Part shown: positions 1-6,676 of the stretch, one piece after another
Position numbering within the stretch: the stretch's first letter is position 1
How the letters are laid out: each line of letters opens with the position of its first letter
Origin: an uncultured Selenomonadaceae bacterium
GTDB lineage: Bacteria > Bacillota > Negativicutes > Selenomonadales > Selenomonadaceae
Direction: 5' to 3'
NCBI GenBank assembly: GCA_905236145.1
Contig: CAJOOE010000024.1
Location: 1-7,814 of the forward strand
Length of the DNA: 7,814 nucleotides
The notes under the pieces: generated by a model
Seen by the model: the letters and a program-made list of their open reading frames with translations, nothing else
Told to the model about the DNA's origin: nothing
Database searches by the model: none
Program-made: the position numbers and the translations under genes

Positions 1-1
1 C

Positions 2-1492
2 AGCTTTTGGTACGGCGGCAAACCGGACATGGTTCCGCTGTACACCAATTTGGAAACCAAAGATGCCGGCGACGTTGTAAACAGCTTGAAAGAATCGGGC
101 GTTGAATATACAGTCGAAGAAAATAAACGAGGTACGACAATTTTCGTACCCGCGACAAAAGTTCACGATACCCGACTTGAATTGGCTACCAACGGATTGC
201 CGCGCGGCAATAAAGGATTTGAACTTTTTGACGACAGTAAACTCGGTGTTACCGAATTTCAAAACAAAGTAAATTATCTGCAGGCACTTCAGGGAGAATT
301 GACGCGAACGATCGAACAGCTTGAAGTCGTTCAGAAAGCCCGCGTTCACATAGTTTTGCCGGAGGACAGCCTTTATAAGAAAAATGAAAAACCTGCGACC
401 GCGTCAATCATGCTCATGCTCAAAAAAGATGAGACTTTGACGCCGGCCGAGGTTAAAGGAATTGTAAACTTGGTCAGCCACAGTATTCAGGGACTTTTGC
501 CGGAAAATGTCACTCTCGTTGACGAAGAAGGCAATATTCTCAATGAAAACGAAGGCGATGAAATTGTAAAAGAACAGCGTTTGAATATGCAGGCTCTGCA
601 CCAAATAGAGATGACAAAACGCGTCAGAGATCACATTCAACACAATATTCAAACAATGCTTGACAATTCGCTCGGTATGGGCAACGCATTTGTCCGGGTC
701 AGCGTCGAATTGGACTTCGACGAAAAGAAAACCGACAGACAAACTTTTACTCCGGTTGTTGACGAATCCGGAATAATTCGCAGTCAACAGGACATCAGCG
801 AAAATTACAACGGCGAATCAAATATTCCCGGAGGTCCCGCCGGCGTTGAGGGAAATGTTCCCGGATACGTCGCGGAGGACAGAAACGCAAATGCTCAATA
901 CGAACGCAAAGAGTCCACAAGGAATTATGAAATTAACGAAGAGAATCAGCAAATTATAGCGTCGCCCGGCTCAATTCGCCGGCTGACCGTTGCCGTTCTC
1001 GTAAACGATACCATTACAGAACTTCAGCAGGAAAGTTTGCTCCGGACGGTAAGTTCGGCGGCGGGAATAAATGAAGAACGCGGAGATGTAATTTCCGTCG
1101 AACCGTTGCCGTTCAGTACGGAAATGCGTGACAAACGCCTTGCGGAAGAGCAGGCCGAACAAGATCGCCGCGACAGAATACTTTATCTTGAACTTGCCGC
1201 ACTTGTCTTGTTGGGATCGTTGTTGACCGGAGGTTTCCTCATGTATCGCAGACAGAAACAACAGGAACGTGCAGATGCCCTTGCGGCTCGTCGTGCGGAA
1301 GAAGAGGCAAGGCGGCGTGCGGAAGAGGAAGAACGTGCAGCGGCAATCGAGGCGGATCGTCTGGCAGAGGAAAGCCTTACTCCGGAAGAACGTCGTCAAC
1401 GCGACGAAAAACGGGCAATTCTCAAACTCATCGACGAAAAACCGGCGGAAGTCGCTATGCTCATCAAAACTTGGCTTGCGGAGGACGATTAA
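2..1492 (+). CDS. fliF: Flagellar MS-ring protein FliF (5' partial)
   Basis: FliF forms the membrane-embedded MS ring, the base on which the flagellar rotor and export gate assemble. The frame is open from base 2, before the first ATG at 29, and the N-terminal transmembrane segment expected in the family is missing, so the true start lies upstream of the window. The visible 496 residues hold the YscJ/FliF ring-building region (about 1-190, including ARVHIVLPE), then the FliF C-terminal periplasmic region with a Gly/Pro/Asn-rich variable loop (about 255-305). The second transmembrane helix is at about 393-415. The 81-residue cytoplasmic tail is rich in Glu, Arg and Ala, probably one long helix, and ends in a typical FliG-binding segment (EKPAEVAMLIKTWLAEDD). 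The gene is followed by fliG, as in most flagellated bacteria. The family assignment is very secure; only the 5' end is unknown. Confidence 0.97.
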   Translation, partial: SFWYGGKPDMVPLYTNLETKDAGDVVNSLKESGVEYTVEENKRGTTIFVPATKVHDTRLELATNGLPRGNKGFELFDDSKLGVTEFQNKVNYLQALQGELTRTIEQLEVVQKARVHIVLPEDSLYKKNEKPATASIMLMLKKDETLTPAEVKGIVNLVSHSIQGLLPENVTLVDEEGNILNENEGDEIVKEQRLNMQALHQIEMTKRVRDHIQHNIQTMLDNSLGMGNAFVRVSVELDFDEKKTDRQTFTPVVDESGIIRSQQDISENYNGESNIPGGPAGVEGNVPGYVAEDRNANAQYERKESTRNYEINEENQQIIASPGSIRRLTVAVLVNDTITELQQESLLRTVSSAAGINEERGDVISVEPLPFSTEMRDKRLAEEQAEQDRRDRILYLELAALVLLGSLLTGGFLMYRRQKQQERADALAARRAEEEARRRAEEEERAAAIEADRLAEESLTPEERRQRDEKRAILKLIDEKPAEVAMLIKTWLAEDD

Positions 1493-1500
1493 ATTTGAAA

Positions 1501-1557
1501 TTCGGCGGAAAGCGGTTGACGGCAGAAAATTTTCTTCCGCCGACACTTTCCGCTTTT
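1501..1557 (+). promoter_or_regulatory. Inverted repeats between fliF and fliG, possible alternative stem-loops
   Basis: In the 104-base gap between fliF and fliG, TCGGCGGAA (1502-1510) is complementary to TTCCGCCGA (1535-1543), giving a 9-bp stem. The overlapping GCGGAAAG (1505-1512) can instead pair with CTTTCCGC (1546-1553), and AAAGCGG (1509-1515) with CCGCTTT (1550-1556). These helices exclude each other. The 3' side is followed by T-rich sequence broken by GC, not by a clean T run, so it is not a textbook terminator. It could be a weak attenuator, an mRNA end-protecting or processing site that adjusts fliG output relative to fliF, or a chance repeat. The complementarity is seen directly; any function is inference. 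Confidence 0.4.
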
Positions 1558-1580
1558 GCTTTTGGAAAAAGAATTTAACA

Positions 1581-1587
1581 GGGGGAG
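1581..1587 (+). promoter_or_regulatory. Shine-Dalgarno site that sets the fliG start
   Basis: GGGGGAG lies 9 bases before the ATG at 1597. The in-frame TTG at 1588 directly abuts this site and would leave no spacer, so ATG 1597 is the start. Confidence 0.75.
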
Positions 1588-1596
1588 TTGATTTTT

Positions 1597-2619
1597 ATGG
1601 CAGATATGTACGGCGAGTCAAAGTCAATGACCGCCCACGAAAAAGCCGCAATTCTTTTTATCGCTTTGGGCGGTGAATACGCCGCAAAACTTTTTGAACA
1701 CATGGACGACGACGAAATTGAAAGCATTACACTTGAAATAGCCAACAACAAACAGGTTACCGCAGAACAGAAAGCCGACGTCATAAGCGAATTTTATCAA
1801 ATGGCTATGGCAAGAGATTACATTTCCACCGGCGGCTTGGAATACGCTCAAAGTGTTTTGGAAAAAGCACTCGGCTCCGACAAGGCTATGGATATTCTCA
1901 ACCGCCTCACAACAAGTTTGCAAGTTCGCCCGTTCGACTTCTTGCGGAAAACAGATCCTTCTCAACTTCTCAACTTCATTCAAAACGAACACCCGCAGAC
2001 AATCGCATTGGTCATGGCATACCTGGAGCCGGATCAGGCGGCGATAATAATGAGCGGTCTGCCTCAAGATTCACAAGCAGACGTTGCAAAAAGAATCGCA
2101 ATGATGGACAGAACTTCTCCGGACGTTATCAGGGAGGTAGAGAGAGTTTTGGAAAGAAAGTTGTCTTCAATGATGACGCAAGACTTCACCACAGCCGGCG
2201 GCGTTCAGGCGGTCGTCGAAGTCCTCAACCGCGTCGATCGTACAACAGAAAAAGCCATTGTCGAATCTTTGGAAGTGGACAATCCGGAACTTGCCGAAGA
2301 AATCAAGAAACTTATGTTCGTTTTCGAGGATATTGTCATGCTCGACGACCGTTCACTGCAAATGGTTTTACGCGATGTCGATACAAAAGATTTGTCGCTT
2401 GCAATGAAGGCGACACAGCCGGAAGTTTCGGAAAAAATCTTCAAGAATATGTCGAAACGTGCTGCGGATATGTTGCGTGAAGAAATCGAATACATGGGGC
2501 CGGTCAAGATTCGCGATGTCGAAGAGGCACAAATGAAAGTCGTCGGCGTTATCCGCGTACTTGAGGAGAAGGGCGAAATTGTAATTTCACGCGGTCAGGG
2601 AGACGAGATGATTGTTTAA
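1597..2619 (+). CDS. fliG: Flagellar motor switch protein FliG
   Basis: FliG is the rotor protein that binds the FliF tail through its N-terminal domain and meets the stator through its C-terminal domain, so it generates torque and takes part in switching. The 340-residue length is normal for the family. Visible parts are the N-terminal FliF-binding domain (about 5-105), the middle domain with the hallmark EHPQ motif (131-134, followed by TIAL), a Gly-Gly linker (GGVQAV, 201-206), and the C-terminal domain beginning near the MFVF motif (240-243). The torque helix that follows carries the alternating charges typical of the family (DDRSLQMVLRDVDTKD, 250-265; SKRAADMLREEIE, 286-298). No residue looks missing. 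The start is ATG 1597, preceded by a strong Shine-Dalgarno site; a TTG at 1588 in the same frame is too close to it. The gene overlaps fliH by 8 bases, so their translation is probably coupled. Confidence 0.97.
   Translation: MADMYGESKSMTAHEKAAILFIALGGEYAAKLFEHMDDDEIESITLEIANNKQVTAEQKADVISEFYQMAMARDYISTGGLEYAQSVLEKALGSDKAMDILNRLTTSLQVRPFDFLRKTDPSQLLNFIQNEHPQTIALVMAYLEPDQAAIIMSGLPQDSQADVAKRIAMMDRTSPDVIREVERVLERKLSSMMTQDFTTAGGVQAVVEVLNRVDRTTEKAIVESLEVDNPELAEEIKKLMFVFEDIVMLDDRSLQMVLRDVDTKDLSLAMKATQPEVSEKIFKNMSKRAADMLREEIEYMGPVKIRDVEEAQMKVVGVIRVLEEKGEIVISRGQGDEMIV
2597..2602 (+). promoter_or_regulatory. Shine-Dalgarno site supporting the TTG start of fliH
   Basis: AGGGAG inside the end of fliG, 9 bases before TTG 2612. 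Together with the in-frame TGA immediately before the TTG, it makes this the only sensible start for a full-length FliH. Confidence 0.65.
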
Positions 2620-3430
2620 AAAAATTGTAAAATACACGACCACCGACGGCGAACCGGTTTTAATCGGCAAACCCAAAAAAGACGAGCCGGAAAATTTGCC
2701 GGAAGAATCGGAGGAAGAAGAAGATTCCGGACCGAAAATAGATCAAGAAATGATTGATCGCATGATGGCGGAAATCGCCGCAAAGGAACAACGGGCGATC
2801 GAAAAATTGAAAGACGCGGACGTTCAAGCCGGAATTTTGAAACAGCAAACTCAAAACGAGTGCGACAACTTAATAGCACAGACAAAGGAAGAGGCAAAAC
2901 AAATTCGCGAAGATGCCCGGCGGGAAGGTCATGAAGAAGGTTACAGGCAGGGGCATGAGGAAGGCGAAAAAGCCGCCCGCGACGAACTTGCCGATATAAT
3001 CCGACAGGCAAACGCAAAAGCCGAAAAAACTTTGCTGGACGCAAAGGAACAAACTTCCGATTATTTCATCAAAGCGGAAGATGACATTGTCGAAATTTTG
3101 ATGATGTCGATTGAAAAGATTTTGCCGCAACATTTTCTGGACGTTCCTCAAGTCGTCTTGCCGGTCGTCCGTGAGGCTATAAAGAGAGTAAGAGATCAAA
3201 AAGAAATTAAAGTTCATGTTGAGCCGGACAGTTACGACTTGATTTTGATGGCTCGCGGGGAATTTCAATCCATGCTTACCGACGGCACCGCCGTTTTGGA
3301 AATTATTTCCGACGAAACTTTAAAACCCGGTGATTGTGTCATCGAAACGCCGAACGGCGGAGTTGACGCAAGACTTTTGACGCAAATCGAACTTATGAAG
3401 GACGCAATAAAATCCGTTTTGAACAACTGA
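2612..3430 (+). CDS. fliH: Flagellar export-apparatus protein FliH
   Basis: FliH binds the export ATPase FliI, holds it inactive, and links it to the switch complex, like the peripheral stalk of F/V-type ATPases. The 272-residue protein has a short basic N-terminus, an acidic stretch (about 26-38), a long charged helical region (about 45-140), and the FliH/YscL-type C-terminal domain (about 150-270, with LKPGDCVIETPNGGVDARL). Glycines 106, 110, 114 and 118 form a GxxxG repeat run, a known mark of FliH. The start is TTG: the codon just before it (2609-2611) is an in-frame TGA, the next in-frame ATG is about 46 residues in, and AGGGAG (2597-2602) sits 9 bases upstream. The 8-base overlap with fliG suggests translational coupling. 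Its expected partner gene fliI is not next door, which is unusual. Confidence 0.93.
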   Translation: MFKKIVKYTTTDGEPVLIGKPKKDEPENLPEESEEEEDSGPKIDQEMIDRMMAEIAAKEQRAIEKLKDADVQAGILKQQTQNECDNLIAQTKEEAKQIREDARREGHEEGYRQGHEEGEKAARDELADIIRQANAKAEKTLLDAKEQTSDYFIKAEDDIVEILMMSIEKILPQHFLDVPQVVLPVVREAIKRVRDQKEIKVHVEPDSYDLILMARGEFQSMLTDGTAVLEIISDETLKPGDCVIETPNGGVDARLLTQIELMKDAIKSVLNN

Positions 3431-3458
3431 CGAAGAAAATTTTTTTGGAGAGATAACA

Positions 3459-4718
3459 ATGAATTGGACAAAGGTCGCCGATTACGATTGGTCGGAGTTG
3501 ATTTCGCTGAAGGGCGTTTCGGTTTTGACGGCAGCGGCAGTCTTGCTTGCAGGAGTCACTACGGCGGCGGTTTCTCATTCCGTTGCCGCCGGGAATCGCG
3601 TCATTACCGGCGTAAAGGCGGAGGGTACACCGATTAACGGTTTGACCGTAACCGACACTCGGAATTATTTTGAACATTTGGCGGGAGAAAAAATTCATCC
3701 GCTTACTTTTGTTTACGGCGACCGCGAATTTAAAATTTCTCCGGAAGATATAAAATTAAATCCTCACACCGACAACGCCGTCCGCGAGGCCATGAGTTAC
3801 GGTCGCGGGGGAAATGCAATTTCAAATTTGAACGATCAAATTCGCTGTGCTTTGAACGGGCGAAATATTTACCTCTCCGCAGAATTTGACGAAAGTTTGC
3901 TTGACGGGAAACTCAAAGAGATTGCAAAACAAATAAATGTTGATCCGGTCAATGCCGTCTGCCGCTTACATTCAAACGGCGTAATTGAAAAAATTCCCGG
4001 CGTTGTCGGGAAAAAACTTGACACTCAAAAAATTTTCGATTCGCTGAAAGAGCCGCTGCAAACGCTGAAACTTCCCGCCGGAAAAATTGAACTCGTTCCG
4101 GAAGAAATTCAACCTTTCATAAGCACCGAGGACGTTGCCGCAATAGATTCGGTTATCGGTCATTACAGCACAAATTTTTTTCCGGGAGATCGCGGCGACA
4201 ATATTTGGCTGGCATCACGGGCAATTTCTCACAAAATAGTAAAAACAGGGTGGATTTTTTCTTTCAATGATACCGTCGGCAAAAGGACGCGGGCGAACGG
4301 TTACAAAGTTGCCGGCGTGATTGTTGACGGTGAGCCGGCTCAAGATTACGGCGGCGGCGTTTGTCAAGTCAGCTCCACTCTTTACAATGCAATTTTGCTT
4401 GCCGGACTTACTCCGACCGAAAGGACTTCCCATTATTCAAAATCGACTTATGTAGCTCCGGGCAGAGATGCCACCGTCGCCGATGATTTGCTTGATTTTA
4501 AATTTCGGAACGATTTGAAGCACAACGTTTATTTGTTGTCTTATGCGTCCGGCTCGCAAATTGATGTTTATGTTTTGGGGACGCGGGCTGATTTGAACGG
4601 CTCGAAAATTTCGATAGAAACTGCCGGCCCGGATATGTCGCCGTCGGTTTACAGAGTTTATTACAACGGCGGGCAAGTCGTGAAGAATGAATTTTTACAC
4701 ACGGACGCTTATCACTGA
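3459..4718 (+). CDS. Membrane-anchored VanW-domain protein with YoaR-like peptidoglycan-binding region
   Basis: The 419-residue protein begins with a short cytoplasmic stretch and one hydrophobic segment (about 19-43), so the bulk should lie outside the membrane. Residues about 50-210 resemble the YoaR-type putative peptidoglycan-binding domain (FKISPEDIKLN at 91-101, then a GRGG turn). Residues about 234-376 form a VanW domain: FSFND (267-271), VGKRT (273-277), GGGVCQVSSTLYNA (298-311) and DATVADDLLDFKFRN (337-351). C302 and H325 are its most striking conserved-type residues. VanW was named from a vancomycin-resistance cluster, but its biochemical activity is not established, and most chromosomal copies are not resistance genes. 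The C-terminus (about 385-419) is short, with no full G5 domain evident. GGAGAG at 3447-3452 supports ATG 3459. It starts 28 bases after fliH and probably shares its transcript, so a role in the cell wall around the flagellum is conceivable but unproven. Confidence 0.88.
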   Translation: MNWTKVADYDWSELISLKGVSVLTAAAVLLAGVTTAAVSHSVAAGNRVITGVKAEGTPINGLTVTDTRNYFEHLAGEKIHPLTFVYGDREFKISPEDIKLNPHTDNAVREAMSYGRGGNAISNLNDQIRCALNGRNIYLSAEFDESLLDGKLKEIAKQINVDPVNAVCRLHSNGVIEKIPGVVGKKLDTQKIFDSLKEPLQTLKLPAGKIELVPEEIQPFISTEDVAAIDSVIGHYSTNFFPGDRGDNIWLASRAISHKIVKTGWIFSFNDTVGKRTRANGYKVAGVIVDGEPAQDYGGGVCQVSSTLYNAILLAGLTPTERTSHYSKSTYVAPGRDATVADDLLDFKFRNDLKHNVYLLSYASGSQIDVYVLGTRADLNGSKISIETAGPDMSPSVYRVYYNGGQVVKNEFLHTDAYH

Positions 4719-4747
4719 TTAAGCCGGTTTTTTTGGGGAAAGTAAAT

Positions 4748-4806
4748 AAAAAAAGTGCGCCGGCGTGTTGCAATTTTCAACGCTCGACGCACTTACGCAT
4801 TTTTTT
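4748..4806. terminator. Bidirectional intrinsic terminator between convergent genes
   Basis: AAGTGCG (4753-4759) pairs with CGCACTT (4788-4794). The stem continues inward with interruptions (GTTG 4767-4770 region with CAAC 4778-4781), leaving a loop around CAATTTT. A run of seven A at 4748-4754 overlaps the stem base and reads as a T run directly after the hairpin for the - strand. A run of seven T at 4800-4806 follows it on the + strand after a 5-base gap. It sits between the VanW gene and the response regulator, which run toward each other. It fits the - strand best and probably serves both. Confidence 0.75.
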
Positions 4807-5590
4807 AAATATGAGATTTCTTTTGAAGCTCTTCCGCATGTTTCTTGTCAAAAAATTCAATCAGCGATGCCAAAATCTGTTCACGGTTCAAAGACTTCAG
4901 CAAATATCCTTCCGGTTTCAACGCCAAAACTTTCAAAACACTTTCGCGGTCGCCTTTGCCGGTAAGGAACATAACCGGAATATTGTCAACCTTCGTTTCA
5001 CTGCGTATCATTTCCAAAACCTGCGGTCCGGAAATAACCGGCATTTCATAGTCCAGCAAAATCAAATCCGGACGATTGTCCGCAATGTACATCAGAGCCT
5101 GCGTCCCGCTTGTCACGATCGTCACCCGGTAATCACTGTCAAGCCAGCCTTTCATCATCTTCAAAAAAGTCGGGTCGTCGTCCACAAGCAAAATGCTTTT
5201 CTGTGCCTCGCGTACTCCGACGGCTTGAGCCAACAATCCTATTTCCGCAACCAATCTTTTCAAATCTACCGGGCGTTCAAATTTCGCCGCGATGGCAGCC
5301 GGCGGAAGTTGGTTGTCCACGATTGAAAGTTCGTTCGCATTTCCCAAAAGCACAAGCATTTTTTCTTCCTCAAGACAAATGTCTTTCAGATAGACGAGAA
5401 CTTCCGGAATGTCCTCTATAAACTTGCCGAGATAAAAAACGAAAATGGAAATTTCGTCTTTGTATTGGGCAATCTCCTCGACGACGGGATCGACACGCAC
5501 GACTTCATAGCCTGCCGATTCCATATTTTTTTGTATGGAGTTTCCCATAAACGAAACGCCTTGACTTATAAATAAAATTTTGGTTCTCAT
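4805..5590 (-). CDS. Response regulator: degenerate receiver followed by intact receiver, no output domain
   Basis: The 261-residue protein has two parts. Residues about 131-249 form a CheY-like receiver: acidic residues 137-139 (LLVDDD), the phosphorylatable D180 (PDLILLDYEMP), T210 (MFLTGK) and K232 (GYLLKS) are all in place. Residues about 1-122 have the same alternating beta/alpha pattern and end in an ERPVDLKRL element like the last turn of a receiver. They lack the acidic pair and the Asp, because the matching strand reads ISIFVFYLG, so this looks like a pseudo-receiver. No DNA-binding or enzymatic domain follows, so it probably works through protein contacts after phosphorylation by an unseen histidine kinase. 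ATG 5590 is chosen because GGGAGGA (5596-5602) lies 5 bases upstream; the TTG at 5593 is too close. It begins 50 bases after the alpha/beta hydrolase gene with no terminator between. The partner kinase and the process controlled are unknown; a link to the facing flagellar genes is only suggestive. Confidence 0.88.
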   Translation of the reverse strand: MRTKILFISQGVSFMGNSIQKNMESAGYEVVRVDPVVEEIAQYKDEISIFVFYLGKFIEDIPEVLVYLKDICLEEEKMLVLLGNANELSIVDNQLPPAAIAAKFERPVDLKRLVAEIGLLAQAVGVREAQKSILLVDDDPTFLKMMKGWLDSDYRVTIVTSGTQALMYIADNRPDLILLDYEMPVISGPQVLEMIRSETKVDNIPVMFLTGKGDRESVLKVLALKPEGYLLKSLNREQILASLIEFFDKKHAEELQKKSHI

Positions 5591-5595
5591 CAAAA

Positions 5596-5602
5596 TCCTC
5601 CC
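5596..5602 (-). promoter_or_regulatory. Shine-Dalgarno site of the response regulator
   Basis: GGGAGGA on the - strand, 5 bases before ATG 5590. It leaves only 2 bases before the in-frame TTG at 5593 and so decides the start. Confidence 0.75.
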
Positions 5603-5640
5603 GCTGATTCGCCGTTTGTGAAAGTAAATTCGGCGTTAAA

Positions 5641-6582
5641 TTATTCCTTCCCTGCAAACCTTCTCAAAAAATGAAAAACTCTGTCAAAATAAACTTCCGG
5701 GTCTTTATTCTTTGCGTCGGCATGACCGGCTCCTTCAACGGTCATTTTTTCTTTGACCGGAGCGGCGGATGCGTCGTAAAGTTCGTTCATCATGGAATAA
5801 GGCACAAGTTTATCCTCGTCGCCGTGAATAAAGAGAGTCGGAATTTTGGTACTCTTTACGCTTTCAATCGGTGCGGCATCGGAGAGAAAAACTCCGGTTT
5901 TAATTTTGCAGACAATATCGACACAATTCATAAAGGGAAATTCCGGCAAGTCGAAAAGTTCTTTCAATTTTACGCCGAACATTTTGTAAGCACTCGTATA
6001 ACCGCAATCCTCAACCAAAGCGACAACGTTTTCCGGAAGTTCCAAAGCCGTCGTCATCATGGCAGTTGCGGCTCCCATGGAAACGCCGTGCAAAATAATT
6101 TTTGCGTCCGGGTCTTCGGCGATAATTTTTTCTGTCCAAAGTTTAATATCATTTGCCTCCAAAGTCCCCATTGTCATATAAGTCCCGCCGCTCATTCCCG
6201 CCGCTCGGAGGTCGGGCGTTATTACGACATAGCCTTCCTTCAAATATTTTTCGGCGTAATCGTAAGCATAAGTTTGATCCCTGCCGTAGCCGTGAATAAG
6301 AATTGCCCGGCGATGAGTTTTTTTGTCCGGGTAAAATACCGTCGCTTTCAATTCAATTCCTCTGCCGGTTTTCACGGTCCAAATTTCGCTCTCAAAATCC
6401 GGAGCGGGGGGAGCCTCAAGTCCGGGCGTTGCAATTTTTTCGCAAGCCGGAGGAGGTGCAAGCGGATCCGTATCGTTCCCGCGTTTCAAAGCATATTCGA
6501 CAAAATAATTTCCGACAAAATAAACCGTTCCGCAAACCATAATCACAATGACCGAAAGAGCCGCCAAAAGTTTAGTTTTCAT
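5641..6582 (-). CDS. Membrane-anchored alpha/beta hydrolase (serine hydrolase)
   Basis: The 313-residue protein starts with a hydrophobic helix (about 5-24), probably an uncleaved anchor or signal, followed by a Pro-rich linker (about 36-62, APPPACEKI and EAPPAPDFE). The alpha/beta-hydrolase domain follows (about 65-310). Motifs seen are the oxyanion-loop HGYGR (97-101), the nucleophile elbow GVSMG with Ser168, an Asp in HGDEDKLVP (most likely D257), and His287 in GAGHAD. A complete Ser-Asp-His triad is therefore present. The pattern resembles the broad Bem46/FrsA-like group that includes many cell-surface esterases of Bacillota; the substrate cannot be told from sequence. The ATG at 6582 follows GGAGTGA (6592-6598) at 9 bases. 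No convincing promoter is seen in the 94 bases before it, so it may be read through from the phosphoesterase gene upstream, and the response regulator follows it. Confidence 0.88.
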   Translation of the reverse strand: MKTKLLAALSVIVIMVCGTVYFVGNYFVEYALKRGNDTDPLAPPPACEKIATPGLEAPPAPDFESEIWTVKTGRGIELKATVFYPDKKTHRRAILIHGYGRDQTYAYDYAEKYLKEGYVVITPDLRAAGMSGGTYMTMGTLEANDIKLWTEKIIAEDPDAKIILHGVSMGAATAMMTTALELPENVVALVEDCGYTSAYKMFGVKLKELFDLPEFPFMNCVDIVCKIKTGVFLSDAAPIESVKSTKIPTLFIHGDEDKLVPYSMMNELYDASAAPVKEKMTVEGAGHADAKNKDPEVYFDRVFHFLRRFAGKE

Positions 6583-6676
6583 TTCAAAAATTCACTCCAA
6601 AAAAATTTAATCTTTACGTTTCGACTGTCTTTTCCGGCGATATCGAAAATTTCCTGCCTGAAAATATTAAACTTTT

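Noticed and set aside
29..31. ATG as the start of fliF
   Set aside because: The frame is open upstream to base 2 with FliF-like residues, and the first transmembrane segment of the family would be missing; the true start is outside the window.
971..1546. 191-residue - strand ORF
   Set aside because: Antisense to the 3' half of fliF; Phe/Arg/Cys-rich with no recognisable domain.
1588..1590. TTG as the start of fliG
   Set aside because: It touches the Shine-Dalgarno site with no spacer, while ATG 1597 has a proper 9-base spacing.
1269..1676. 135-residue + strand ORF crossing the end of fliF, the gap and the start of fliG
   Set aside because: It is a different frame of fliF and fliG, Arg/Lys-rich with no family resemblance, and has no good ribosome site.
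3459..4718. Vancomycin-resistance gene
   Set aside because: Only the VanW domain is shared; no vanA/B-type ligase, dehydrogenase or dipeptidase is nearby, and VanW domains are common in chromosomal genes unrelated to resistance.
4733..5326. 197-residue + strand ORF
   Set aside because: It begins inside the terminator region and runs antisense to the response regulator receiver; composition is that of a shadow frame.
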